In this document: one piece after another, positions 57,032 to 64,000 of the stretch
How positions within the stretch are numbered: position 1 is the stretch's first letter
How the letters are laid out: each line of letters starts with the position of its first letter
Assembly (NCBI RefSeq): GCF_039530225.1
Contig: NZ_BAAAOH010000001.1
Location: forward strand, 310,001 to 374,000
Origin: Microbacterium pumilum
GTDB lineage: Bacteria; Actinomycetota; Actinomycetes; Actinomycetales; Microbacteriaceae
DNA length: 64,000 nucleotides
Direction: 5' to 3'
Program-made: the position numbers and the translations under genes
The notes under the pieces: model-generated
What the model was told of the DNA's origin: nothing
Seen by the model: only the letters and a program-made list of their open reading frames with translations
Databases searched by the model: none

Positions 57032-58087
57032 TCAGGCCGTGAGGATGACCTTGAGTGCCTTCGTCTCGACCGCGCGGCCGAAGGTGTCGTAGGCATTCAT
57101 GATGTCGTCGAGCGCGAAGCGGTGGCTGATGAAGCCGCTCACGCCGAGTCTTCCCTGCGCGAGCAGCTTGATGAGCATGCGCGACGTGTTGGTGTTGACG
57201 AGTCCGGTCGTGATCGTGAGGTTCTGGATCCACGCCGTCTCGAGCGGGAAGCTCACGGGCTTGCCGTGCACCCCGACGTTGGCGACGTGGCCGCCCGGCC
57301 GGACGATGGCCAGCGACATGTCCCACGTCGCGGGAATCCCGACAGCCTCGATGGCGACATCCACCCCGAGACCGTCCGTGAGGGAGAGCACCTGCTCCTT
57401 CCAGTCCGGAGCCGACGAGACGACGCCGTCGCTCGCGCCGAAACGCCTCGCCTGCTCGACCCGGTTGGCGTCTACGTCGATCGCGATGACGCGACTGGGT
57501 CCGTAGAGGGCCGCTGTCGTCATCGCGGCGAGGCCAACCGGGCCCGCGCCGATCACGGCGACGATATCGCCCGGTTTGACCGCGCCGTATCTGATGCCGA
57601 TCTCGTGCCCCGTGGGCAGAATGTCGCTGATCATCGCAGCGTCCTCGGCGACGACCCCCGCAGGCACCTTGTGCAGCGAGGTCTCGGCGAAGGGCACCCG
57701 GACATATTCGGCCTGGGTCCCGTCGATGAGGTGCCCCAGGATCCAGCCGATCCCTGATGCTCCTTCGTCGGCGAGGCAGTGGGAGTACATCCCCTCGAGA
57801 CAGTAGCCGCACTTCCCACAGGCCGAGATGCACGAGACGATCACGCGATCGCCGACGGCGACCTCGGTCACAGCCCCACCGACCTCGGTGACGACGCCAA
57901 CACCCTCATGACCGAGGATGCGCCCGGGTTGCACGGTAGGAACGTCCCCCTTGAGGATGTGCAGATCCGTCCCGCAGATCGTCGTCGTCTCCATCTTGAC
58001 GATCGCATCGGTCGGCTTCTGGATTCGAGGATCGGGCATCTCCTGCCAGGCAATCGAACCGGGGCCTTCGTACACCAACGCTCTCAT
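57032..58087 (-). CDS. Zinc-dependent alcohol dehydrogenase
   Basis: 351 aa, ATG with AAGGAGG upstream. Catalytic zinc ligands Cys38, His60-Glu61 (TICGTDLHIL, LGHEGVG) and the structural zinc site Cys90/93/96/104 (CGKCGYCLEGMYSHC). Rossmann loop VIGAGPVGLAAMT, with Asp in VIAIDVDANR favouring NAD. Substrate unknown, but related stress-induced enzymes act on alcohols and aldehydes formed under low oxygen. A Dos-box-like site lies 67 nt upstream in a divergent promoter shared with the bactofilin-like gene. Confidence 0.92.
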   Translation of the reverse strand: MRALVYEGPGSIAWQEMPDPRIQKPTDAIVKMETTTICGTDLHILKGDVPTVQPGRILGHEGVGVVTEVGGAVTEVAVGDRVIVSCISACGKCGYCLEGMYSHCLADEGASGIGWILGHLIDGTQAEYVRVPFAETSLHKVPAGVVAEDAAMISDILPTGHEIGIRYGAVKPGDIVAVIGAGPVGLAAMTTAALYGPSRVIAIDVDANRVEQARRFGASDGVVSSAPDWKEQVLSLTDGLGVDVAIEAVGIPATWDMSLAIVRPGGHVANVGVHGKPVSFPLETAWIQNLTITTGLVNTNTSRMLIKLLAQGRLGVSGFISHRFALDDIMNAYDTFGRAVETKALKVILTA

Positions 58088-58154
58088 GTTGCCTCCTTGG
58101 CATTCCCCGCCAGTTCGGGATACCCATCGTCCGCCGCGCGCTGCGGGAACAGCC

Positions 58155-58168
58155 AGGACCTTCGTCCC
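58155..58168 (-). promoter_or_regulatory. Dos-box-like site for the alcohol dehydrogenase
   Basis: On the minus strand GGGACGAAGGTCCT, near-palindromic, 67 nt before the start codon. Confidence 0.7.
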
Positions 58169-58216
58169 GCCCCCTGCGGATCAGCCGGTTCACAGCACGA
58201 CTGCGGCGATGCCAAC

Positions 58217-58230
58217 GGGACCTATGGCCT
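58217..58230 (+). promoter_or_regulatory. Dos-box-like site for the bactofilin-like gene
   Basis: Reads GGGACCTATGGCCT, 75 nt before the ATG at 58306. Second of the pair in this divergent promoter. Confidence 0.65.
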
Positions 58231-58305
58231 AGCGGAGTCCGTCCGCACCCCGCACAGTGGACGCGTGGTCATCCTGCTGTGTGTCGATTCGATAGGGGCG
58301 TCCCG

Positions 58306-59562
58306 ATGAAAGCTCTACGGCGTGTTCACGGTTCTGTGGCCCTCGTCCTCGCGGCCGCCATCCTCACACTCGGCACCGGGGCCGCGGCGGTCGCCGCCTC
58401 CCCCGCCCCGTATCCCGCCCCCACCGCGGCCTCGGAGGTGGACGGTCGTGAAGGCCCGCAGTTCTACGCCGGTGCGTTCATCGATGTCTCGGGTGCGATC
58501 GACGGCGACGTATACGCCGCCGGCCAGAGCGTCACCATCAGCGGCGATGTCACGGGTGACGTGATCGCCGCAGCCCAGACGATAACGATCACCGGCACGG
58601 TGGACGGCGACGTGCGCCTTGCCGGGCAGGATGTTTCGATCACCGGCGAGGTCTCCCGAAGCGGAACTGTCTTCGCCTCGAACTTCACGGTCGACGACAG
58701 CGGATCGTTCGGCGATGATGTGGTCGCGGCTGCGGGCAGAGTCACCATCGCCGGCGACGTCGGCCGCGACGTTGCGGTCAGCGTGGGACGGCTCGTCATC
58801 GACGGGTCCGTCGGCGGCAGCGTGACGTACATGAGCAGGGACGATGCTCAGATCGCAGACGGCGCGGTCGACGGCACGGTGGAGCGTGTCGAGCCTCCGC
58901 AGACACCCCGGGTCGAAGTCTCACCCTGGGCGGTGTTCATCGGTTGGATCCTGGGCGTGTTCTACTCGCTCGTCGCGCTCAGCCTCATCACCCTCCTCGC
59001 GGGTCTCCTGTTCCCGCGCTGGCTGCACCGCGTCACCGACCACCTCATCCCGTCGCCGTGGAAGGCACTGCTCGTGGGGTTCGTCGCATCCATCGCTGTT
59101 CCCCTCGCCTTGTTGTTCCTGGCGGTCACGATCATCGGCGCACCTCTCGCGCTGGCCGGCGCGCTGGTGTGGACCTTGATGGTCTTCGCGACGTTCGTAT
59201 ACGGCGCGTACTACATCGGGCGCCTCCTGTTCCGCGGCACCCAGCACCCCGTCGTCAAGGCGCTCGTCGGTGGCGTGATCCTCATCGTCGCGCTGCAGAT
59301 CCCGTGGCTCAACGTCGTGGTCTGGCTCGCGATGGTGTTCTTCGGTCTCGGCGCCCAGCTGCTGGAGATCAATGGCCAACGGCCCTGGCATCTGACACCG
59401 GCGGCGACCCTCGGACCGCCGGCGCCCGCGCACACGACCTCGGAGGCGCACTATTCCGCGGGTGGGGCCGTCGCATCGCAGCAGCCGGGCGGTGCGACCC
59501 CGCCGCCACCTGCTGGTGCGATCCCGCCACCGCCGCCACCGCCACCGGGTCCCGCCGTTTGA
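58306..59562 (+). CDS. Bactofilin-like polymer-forming protein with membrane domain
   Basis: 418 aa. Signal-type N-terminus (1-32), then about 60-200 a right-handed beta-helix of short repeats (GAIDGDVYAAGQSVTISGDV, GTVDGDVRLAGQ, GDVGRDVAVSVG), as in bactofilins/polymer-forming cytoskeletal proteins. Four TM helices follow (about 210-345), and the C-terminus is Pro/Ala-rich, ending in a run of prolines. It is probably an envelope scaffold. The start ATG at 58306 has only AGGGG upstream. Dos-box-like control suggests envelope remodelling under hypoxia, which is inference. Confidence 0.78.
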   Translation: MKALRRVHGSVALVLAAAILTLGTGAAAVAASPAPYPAPTAASEVDGREGPQFYAGAFIDVSGAIDGDVYAAGQSVTISGDVTGDVIAAAQTITITGTVDGDVRLAGQDVSITGEVSRSGTVFASNFTVDDSGSFGDDVVAAAGRVTIAGDVGRDVAVSVGRLVIDGSVGGSVTYMSRDDAQIADGAVDGTVERVEPPQTPRVEVSPWAVFIGWILGVFYSLVALSLITLLAGLLFPRWLHRVTDHLIPSPWKALLVGFVASIAVPLALLFLAVTIIGAPLALAGALVWTLMVFATFVYGAYYIGRLLFRGTQHPVVKALVGGVILIVALQIPWLNVVVWLAMVFFGLGAQLLEINGQRPWHLTPAATLGPPAPAHTTSEAHYSAGGAVASQQPGGATPPPPAGAIPPPPPPPPGPAV

Positions 59563-59575
59563 TAGACGGGTCCCG

Positions 59576-59941
59576 TCAGCGCGGGTCGATGCGCAAGGTT
59601 GTCTCCTTCGAGAGCTCGTTGGTGATGGCACGGGTCGCGGACCCGTTGCCGTACTTCGCCGCATAAGCGGCGTCGATCGCCGCGTCACGAGCGCTGTCGA
59701 GCGTGTAGGTCACGGCCCGGGTCTGCCCGCTCCAGCTGAGGAATCCCTCGAAGTGCCGGGCGACGCCCCTGTACCACTCACCCTGCGGACCCTTGACGGA
59801 GCGCAGGTACAGTGAGCCGTCGACCACGACGTGCCACACGATCACCGGGGTTCGGGATGATCCGTCGGCGCGACGCCCTGCGACACGCACCTCGGATGCC
59901 CGATCGAGTTCGCGGAGTTCAGCAGCCGTCCACCCGCTCAT
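59576..59941 (-). CDS. DUF2255-family protein
   Basis: 121 aa. The whole chain fits the DUF2255 pattern: WTAAELRELDRASEVRVA, VIVWHVVVDGSLYLRSV, GPQGEWYRGVARHFEG, DAAIDAAYAAKYG. This small split-barrel-type family is of unknown function. Its ATG overlaps the stop of the 50-aa gene upstream (ATGA 59938-59941). Confidence 0.85.
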   Translation of the reverse strand: MSGWTAAELRELDRASEVRVAGRRADGSSRTPVIVWHVVVDGSLYLRSVKGPQGEWYRGVARHFEGFLSWSGQTRAVTYTLDSARDAAIDAAYAAKYGNGSATRAITNELSKETTLRIDPR

Positions 59942-60090
59942 CGGTTGCCTCCCACGGCGCCGGCTGTCGTCAACGAGCCGTTGAATTCGTCATCCGTGAT
60001 GTGCTCTTTCCACGTCGTCGTCGCCGCACGGTCGTCCGCGAACTGCTCAGGCGGGTTCTCGGCGGTCGGATGCTGGGGCTCGATGTTCAC
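59938..60090 (-). CDS. 50-aa acidic small protein upstream of DUF2255
   Basis: GTG at 60088-60090 with GGAAGGAG upstream. Hydrophilic, with a net negative and Thr-rich sequence (EQFADDRAATTTWKEHITDDEF). No domain recognised. It is translationally coupled to the DUF2255 gene by ATGA. Confidence 0.6.
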   Translation of the reverse strand: MNIEPQHPTAENPPEQFADDRAATTTWKEHITDDEFNGSLTTAGAVGGNR

Positions 60091-60140
60091 GTGTGAATCT
60101 CCTTCCGCGACGATCGGGTCGCATTCAGATGCGGGCATCG

Positions 60141-61022
60141 TCAGTCCGCAGGCATGTTCCGGGGTGCGGCCGCCGGCGGTGCATGAGAGGCCGCCCAGCT
60201 GCCGAGCACCCGGAGGGCGTCGGCGGACGGCGACCCCGGTTCGGCGGTGTAGGTCTGCAGCGTGAGTCCGGGGTCGGCCGGGAGTTCGAAAGCCTCGTAG
60301 GTGAGCTCCAGATCGCCGACGACCGGGTGGTGAAGGCGTTTGATGCCACTGCGGTGGTAACGGACGTTGTGCGCCGCCCAAAGCGTCCGGAACCGCTCCG
60401 ACCGGGTCGACAGCTCGCCGACGAGATCGGTGAGGCGCTTGTCGTAGGGGTTTCGGCCAGCCTCGCCGCGCAGAGTCGCGACGAGCTCCTGAGTGTTCTT
60501 CTCCCAGTCGACGTAGAAGTCTGGCGCTGCGGGGTTGAGGAACGCGAACTTGGCGCTGTTGGGCAGGGGCTCGTCGAAGATGGGCGCGTAAAGCGCTCGA
60601 CCGAGCGGGTTGGTCGCGACGTAGTCGAAGTAGTTGTTGCGCACCAGTGCGGGCGCGTCGGTGATCGCGTCGAGCAGGCGCTGGATGCTGGGACGGATGG
60701 CGTCAACACGTTTCCGCGGCTTCCGGGCCGTCGGAGACGCGTTGGCGGTGCGCGCAAGGTCGAACAGGTGCGCCGTCTCGGCGTCATCCAGTTGCAGGGC
60801 GCGGGCCAGGGAGTCGAGGACGCTGTCGGATGCTCCCGAGAGGTCACCGCGCTCGAGCCGGGTGTAATAGTCCACGCTGACTCCGGCGAGCATGGCGACT
60901 TCTTCACGGCGCAGCCCGGGCACCCGCCGGTTGCCGCCGTACGCGGGAAGGCCGGCTTGGTCTGGTGTGATGCGGTCCCGGCGGCTGGCCAGGAACTCCC
61001 GCACCTCGCTGCGATGGTCCAT
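60141..61022 (-). CDS. XRE-family regulator with MmyB-like ligand domain
   Basis: 293 aa. N-terminal HTH_XRE (VREFLASRRDRITPDQAGLP, LRREEVAMLAGVSVDYYTRLERG, about 8-60), then an MmyB-type ligand-binding domain (about 105-270: NNYFDYVATNPLGRALYAPIF, RFRTLWAAHNVRYHRSG, HHPVVGDLELTYEAFEL). Such regulators commonly sit opposite a dehydrogenase gene that they control. Here the opposite gene is a remnant of an alcohol dehydrogenase. Confidence 0.9.
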   Translation of the reverse strand: MDHRSEVREFLASRRDRITPDQAGLPAYGGNRRVPGLRREEVAMLAGVSVDYYTRLERGDLSGASDSVLDSLARALQLDDAETAHLFDLARTANASPTARKPRKRVDAIRPSIQRLLDAITDAPALVRNNYFDYVATNPLGRALYAPIFDEPLPNSAKFAFLNPAAPDFYVDWEKNTQELVATLRGEAGRNPYDKRLTDLVGELSTRSERFRTLWAAHNVRYHRSGIKRLHHPVVGDLELTYEAFELPADPGLTLQTYTAEPGSPSADALRVLGSWAASHAPPAAAPRNMPAD

Positions 61023-61155
61023 GATTCTCGACGGTACGCGCCTGCGGTCACGCCCGGGAGGGTCTGGCAGTACCGGGGACGGCCGTCACTGCCACAAGAG
61101 TTCGGCGCGGGGTCAACTGGATCCATCCACTGATGATCCCGAGGAGTCTTCTCGC

Positions 61156-61224
61156 ATGCTCGCGACTTACATGAACGGCGCCGCCGACGTGCGCCTCGAA
61201 ACAGTTCCGATGGTCACGGTCTGA
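61156..61224 (+). pseudogene. Remnant of a zinc alcohol dehydrogenase (22 codons)
   Basis: ATG at 61156 with GAGGAG upstream encodes MLATYMNGAADVRLETVP then MVTV, which looks like the opening of zinc alcohol dehydrogenases (compare MRALVYEGPGSIAWQEMPDP at 58087). It stops at a TGA overlapping the ATG of the exporter gene (TGATG). Promoter and ribosome site remain, so the fragment may now act as a coupled leader. Confidence 0.5.
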
Positions 61225-62717
61225 TGGCCGGGAACGCGTCGACCCTCACATCGGATGCGGTCCGCACCACGCCGCTCCACAAGGGTGCCCTCCTGACGAT
61301 CGTCCTGGTCAGCTACTTCATGATCCTGCTCGACAACTCTGTGATCTTCACCGCTCTGCCCAGCCTGCAAGCCGACCTGCAACTGACCGGCACGGAGTTG
61401 GCGTGGGTGCAGAACGCGTACACGCTCGTCTTCGGCGGATTTCTTCTGCTGGGCGCTCGCGCCGGCGAAATCCTCGGACGCAAGCCCGTGTTCATCTTCG
61501 GCCTCATCGTCTTCTCCGTCGCATCTCTGCTGATCGCCCTCTCGCCGGCGGGATGGTGGATCATCACAGCCCGCGCCATCCAGGGCATCGGTGCGGCTAT
61601 CGTCGCCCCCTCGGCGTTGTCGCTCATCACCGCCACCTTCGAGGGCAGGGAACGCTCCCGCGCGGTCGCGTGGTACTCGGCCACCGCCGGCATCGGTGCG
61701 AGCCTCGGCCTGGTTGTCGGTGGCGCGATGGCGTCCTGGTTCTCGTGGCGCGCCGGGTTCTTCATCAACGTGCCCATCGGCCTCGCGATGCTCCTTCTGG
61801 CGCCGCGATTCCTGCCGGGCACCCCCGCCCTGCCCGGCCGCTTCGACCTCGTCGGCGCGATCACCTCCACCCTCGGCGTCGGTGCACTCGTGTTCGCGAT
61901 CCTCAACGCCGCCGAATCGGGGTGGACGAATCCGCCGACCGTGATCGGGTTCGCCGTCGCCGTTGTGGTTCTCATCGCGTTCATCGTCACCGAGGCACGA
62001 GCCACGCAGCCCATCATGCCGCTGCGCCTCTTCGCCAGCCGTACCCGAACGGGCGCCTACCTGACCCGACTGCTGTATCTCGGCGCGATGATCGGGTTCT
62101 TCTTCTTCACCAGCCAGTACCTGCAGGAGGCACTCGGCTTCACTCCCATCCAGGCCGGAGTCGCGTTCTTGCCGATGACCCTGGTCAACTTCGCTGTCGC
62201 GATGGCGATCCCGCAGCTCACCGCCCGGTTCGGCAACACCCTCCCGCTGATCACGGGGGTCGCGCTCACGCTCGGCGGCATGTTCTGGCTCAGCCGCATC
62301 ACGACAACGAGCGACTACGTCACCGCCGTCGCGCTTCCGATGCTGCTGATCGGAGCCGGCCAGGGCCTCGCGTTCGCACCCATGACCACGTTCGGGATCG
62401 CCGGAGCGACCGCATCCGACGCCGGTGCGGCATCCGGAGTCGTCAACACCTTCCACCAGATCGGGTCATCGCTGGGTCTGGGCATCCTCGTCGCCGTCGC
62501 GGGCGCCGCCGCCGCGGGAACCACGGGCGGGGCTGCGGCGATCACGGCAGAAGCGGTCGGCGCGCTGACGGGAGCGAGCATCTTTCTGGGCATCAGCCTG
62601 CTCATCGTCCTCATCCTCATCGCGCCGGGAGATCTGGCAGCTCAGCGACGCACCGCCGCCGATGGGGATTCCGCCACCCACTCCCTGGCCTTCCGGCCAT
62701 CGCCCGGCATCCGCTGA
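61224..62717 (+). CDS. DHA2-family MFS multidrug exporter (14 TM)
   Basis: 497 aa with 14 TM helices. Motifs: LDNSVIFTALPSLQADL in TM1, ELAWVQNAYTLVFGGFLLLGARAGEILGRK (loop 2-3), and the antiporter motif C-like GIGASLGLVVGG in TM5. It is of the QacA/EmrB drug:H+ class; substrate unknown. The start lies in a TGATG overlap with the dehydrogenase remnant, so translation is probably coupled and the XRE/MmyB regulator may control it. Confidence 0.88.
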   Translation: MAGNASTLTSDAVRTTPLHKGALLTIVLVSYFMILLDNSVIFTALPSLQADLQLTGTELAWVQNAYTLVFGGFLLLGARAGEILGRKPVFIFGLIVFSVASLLIALSPAGWWIITARAIQGIGAAIVAPSALSLITATFEGRERSRAVAWYSATAGIGASLGLVVGGAMASWFSWRAGFFINVPIGLAMLLLAPRFLPGTPALPGRFDLVGAITSTLGVGALVFAILNAAESGWTNPPTVIGFAVAVVVLIAFIVTEARATQPIMPLRLFASRTRTGAYLTRLLYLGAMIGFFFFTSQYLQEALGFTPIQAGVAFLPMTLVNFAVAMAIPQLTARFGNTLPLITGVALTLGGMFWLSRITTTSDYVTAVALPMLLIGAGQGLAFAPMTTFGIAGATASDAGAASGVVNTFHQIGSSLGLGILVAVAGAAAAGTTGGAAAITAEAVGALTGASIFLGISLLIVLILIAPGDLAAQRRTAADGDSATHSLAFRPSPGIR

Positions 62718-62750
62718 GCGCGAGTTCGTCCTGCTCGGTAGGTGAGGAAC

Positions 62751-62768
62751 TCACACGTCGGCGTGTGA
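62751..62768. terminator. Hairpin between convergent genes
   Basis: TCACACG-TCGG-CGTGTGA, 7-bp perfect arms and a 4-nt loop, 33 nt after the exporter stop and 36 nt from the GlsB gene end. No T-tract; a rho-independent role is uncertain. Confidence 0.45.
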
Positions 62769-62804
62769 CAGCGAAGCGGCCGGCCGTCGAGCCCGCCGGA
62801 TGTA

Positions 62805-63083
62805 TCAGGATCGCGTTGCGCGGCGGCGGGTGAACAGGACGTAGAGGCCGAGCACGATGATCGCGCCGATGATGGATCCGATGATGCCGGCGGGCTGGAG
62901 GAAGCCGCCATTCGGGTCACTCCTGAAGATGAGGAATCCGAGGAAGCCTCCGACGAACGAGCCGACGATCCCGAGAACGATCGTCAGCAGGATGCCGATG
63001 CTCTGCTTGCCGGGAATGACGGCGCGGGCGATGAGGCCTGCGATCAGGCCGATGACGATGAGGCCGAGAATGGTCCACAGCAT
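62805..63083 (-). CDS. GlsB/YeaQ/YmgE-family membrane protein
   Basis: 92 aa, three TM helices with the family's Gly pattern (GLIVIGLIAGLIARAVIPGKQ, GIVGSFVGGFLGFLIF, GIIGSIIGAIIVLGLYVL). Small stress-associated membrane proteins of unknown mechanism, formerly annotated as transglycosylase-associated. ATG at 63081-63083 follows AAGGAGAG. Confidence 0.88.
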   Translation of the reverse strand: MLWTILGLIVIGLIAGLIARAVIPGKQSIGILLTIVLGIVGSFVGGFLGFLIFRSDPNGGFLQPAGIIGSIIGAIIVLGLYVLFTRRRATRS

Positions 63084-63195
63084 GGTCTCTCCTTCGAGTT
63101 ATGGGCGCCATCCGGAGTGGCGGCACGCCAGTTGAGACGCGCATCAGGCTAGCAGGACGCCGCCTGGTCGTTCACGACCGACGTCGCATCGCCGC

Positions 63196-63531
63196 TCAAT
63201 AGCCAACGGGCGAGACCGTAGCGGGCCCCCGGTAGTACACGAGGAGTTTGTCGGCATCGTCTTCCGACAGTTCGCCGTCGGTCGCCGTGCGAGGGGAATC
63301 CCTCACGGCGTCCTTCGTGAACGGCAGGTGCAGGTCGCCGCCGACCTCGTCTGCGCGCTCGAGCGGAACGAAGGATTGTGAGGTGCCGAACAGGCCACTC
63401 TTGACCGTGGCCCACGTCGGCGTGCCGGTCGTGGGATTCACGAAGATCTGCCCAACCGAGCCGATGTTCTTGCCGTCGACGTCGGTGACGTCGGCTCCGA
63501 TGAGGCTGGCGCTGTTCTGGATGTTGATCAT
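63196..63531 (-). CDS. PRC-barrel domain protein
   Basis: 111 aa from ATG at 63529-63531. N-terminal PRC-barrel (LIGADVTDVDGKNIGSVGQIFVNPTTGTPTWATVKSG, about 10-46), then SFVPLERADEVGGDLHLPFTKDAVRDSP, a pattern of the PRC proteins with the stress-linked DUF2382 partners of actinobacteria. Function unknown. Confidence 0.82.
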   Translation of the reverse strand: MINIQNSASLIGADVTDVDGKNIGSVGQIFVNPTTGTPTWATVKSGLFGTSQSFVPLERADEVGGDLHLPFTKDAVRDSPRTATDGELSEDDADKLLVYYRGPATVSPVGY

Positions 63532-63569
63532 TTTCACTCGTCTCGCTGAGATCCGTCGGTGACGGCCGG

Positions 63570-64000
63570 CTATCTGCCGAGGCCGACCCGGTCGACTTTG
63601 CGGTGGTAGCGCATTCCTGTCATGCCGCCGAGGATTGCGCCGATGAGAGTGACCACAGCGGCGCCGAGTGCGGTCAGGATGCCGGTTGTCGTCGCGGTCT
63701 CCGGTGTCACGGGGATGCGAGGGAAGCTGTCGAGGTTGGCGAGGATGTCCCACTGGCTGCCCGCGACGGCCGTGATTATGGCGACGATGATGGCCATCCC
63801 TACTGCCCATATCCAGACTGCGATGCCCTGCTTCACCCCGCTGAAACGGGCCATACGTCCAGCCACATATCCCCCAGCGAAGTATGCGACGAAGAGCACG
63901 AGTCCCAAGACCACGGCGCTCACGATTCCGACCATCATCGCGTTATCGGCAGCGGTGTCCACGGCCTCATCGACGGTACCCTCAGAGCCCAGTCCGAGGG
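63570..64000 (-). CDS. YrzE-like multi-TM membrane protein, 5' end beyond the window
   Basis: The frame is open to the right edge of the window; the residues before the GTG at 63960-63962 (EGTVDEAVDTAADNAMM) look like genuine coding sequence, so the true start probably lies outside. At least four TM segments (VGIVSAVVLGLVLFVAYFAGGYVAG, VWIWAVGMAIIVAIITAV, LTALGAAVVTLIGAILGGM). It resembles the YrzE/TIGR04086 type of small membrane protein. It is followed by the PRC-barrel gene. Confidence 0.65.
   Translation of the reverse strand, partial: LGLGSEGTVDEAVDTAADNAMMVGIVSAVVLGLVLFVAYFAGGYVAGRMARFSGVKQGIAVWIWAVGMAIIVAIITAVAGSQWDILANLDSFPRIPVTPETATTTGILTALGAAVVTLIGAILGGMTGMRYHRKVDRVGLGR

Noticed and set aside
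55767..57833. 688-codon frame that would fuse the membrane hydrolase with upstream sequence.
   Set aside because: The first 310 codons are antisense-like and overlap the dehydrogenase gene; TM and hydrolase sequence begins at the ATG at 56901-56903.

Overview
The window is high-GC actinobacterial DNA. Gene content, GTG starts, strong GGAGG ribosome sites and many 4-bp ATGA/GTGA overlaps suggest Microbacterium or a close relative in Microbacteriaceae; this is inference, as no rRNA or other marker gene is present. I saw no tRNA, rRNA, CRISPR array, insertion sequence or prophage gene.

Region 1 (1-17,811) is a hypoxia/dormancy-type stress island. A two-component pair at 1766-4179 closely resembles mycobacterial DosS/DosR: two GAF domains with the FPPHHPPM haem-pocket motif, and a LuxR-type regulator with Asp54 and the DNA-contact triad Lys179/Lys182/Asn183 at DosR numbering. 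Around it lie four universal stress proteins, an SDR oxidoreductase, PEP synthase, a flavodoxin, two P-type ATPases, a CPBP membrane protease and a PNPOx-like flavoprotein. Thirteen 14-bp Dos-box-like sites (GGGACCTTCGNCCC when read in the direction of the gene) lie 54-86 nt before start codons. Four divergent gene pairs each carry two boxes, one pointing at each gene. Three of the thirteen sites lie in a second cluster at 55.5-58.3 kb, before a small membrane protein, a zinc alcohol dehydrogenase and a bactofilin-like envelope protein.

Region 2 (17,828-39,406) is metabolic and accessory: a GH43-like glycosidase; a secreted alkaline phosphatase; an operon with a Lys/Ala-rich protein, a Pls/poly-lysine-synthetase-type NRPS and an M1 peptidase, convergent with a phosphopantetheinyl transferase; an arsenic locus (ArsR-ArsC fusion, ArsC, aquaglyceroporin) with two copies of an ATAGAC-N4-GTCTAT operator; a beta-glucoside module (TetR, MFS, GH3); a MarR-controlled NAD(P)-binding/VOC pair; a glycosyltransferase-SGNH fusion; and a DedA protein.

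Region 3 (39,463-53,256) holds a four-gene nonulosonic (sialic) acid operon with every junction overlapping by ATGA, a secreted endonuclease/phosphatase-family protein, a lower-GC two-gene island (P-loop ATPase plus FRG-domain protein), a TetR/SnoaL pair, lipoproteins and an OmpR-type two-component system with a PepSY protein.

Region 4 (53,342-64,000) has an alpha/beta-hydrolase that has lost its catalytic Ser and His and is controlled by a TetR with twin palindromes, then the second Dos-box cluster, a DUF2255 pair, an XRE/MmyB regulator beside the remnant of an alcohol dehydrogenase now fused to a DHA2 drug exporter, and small membrane/stress proteins (GlsB, PRC-barrel, YrzE-like). No gene-free stretch exceeds about 260 bases.
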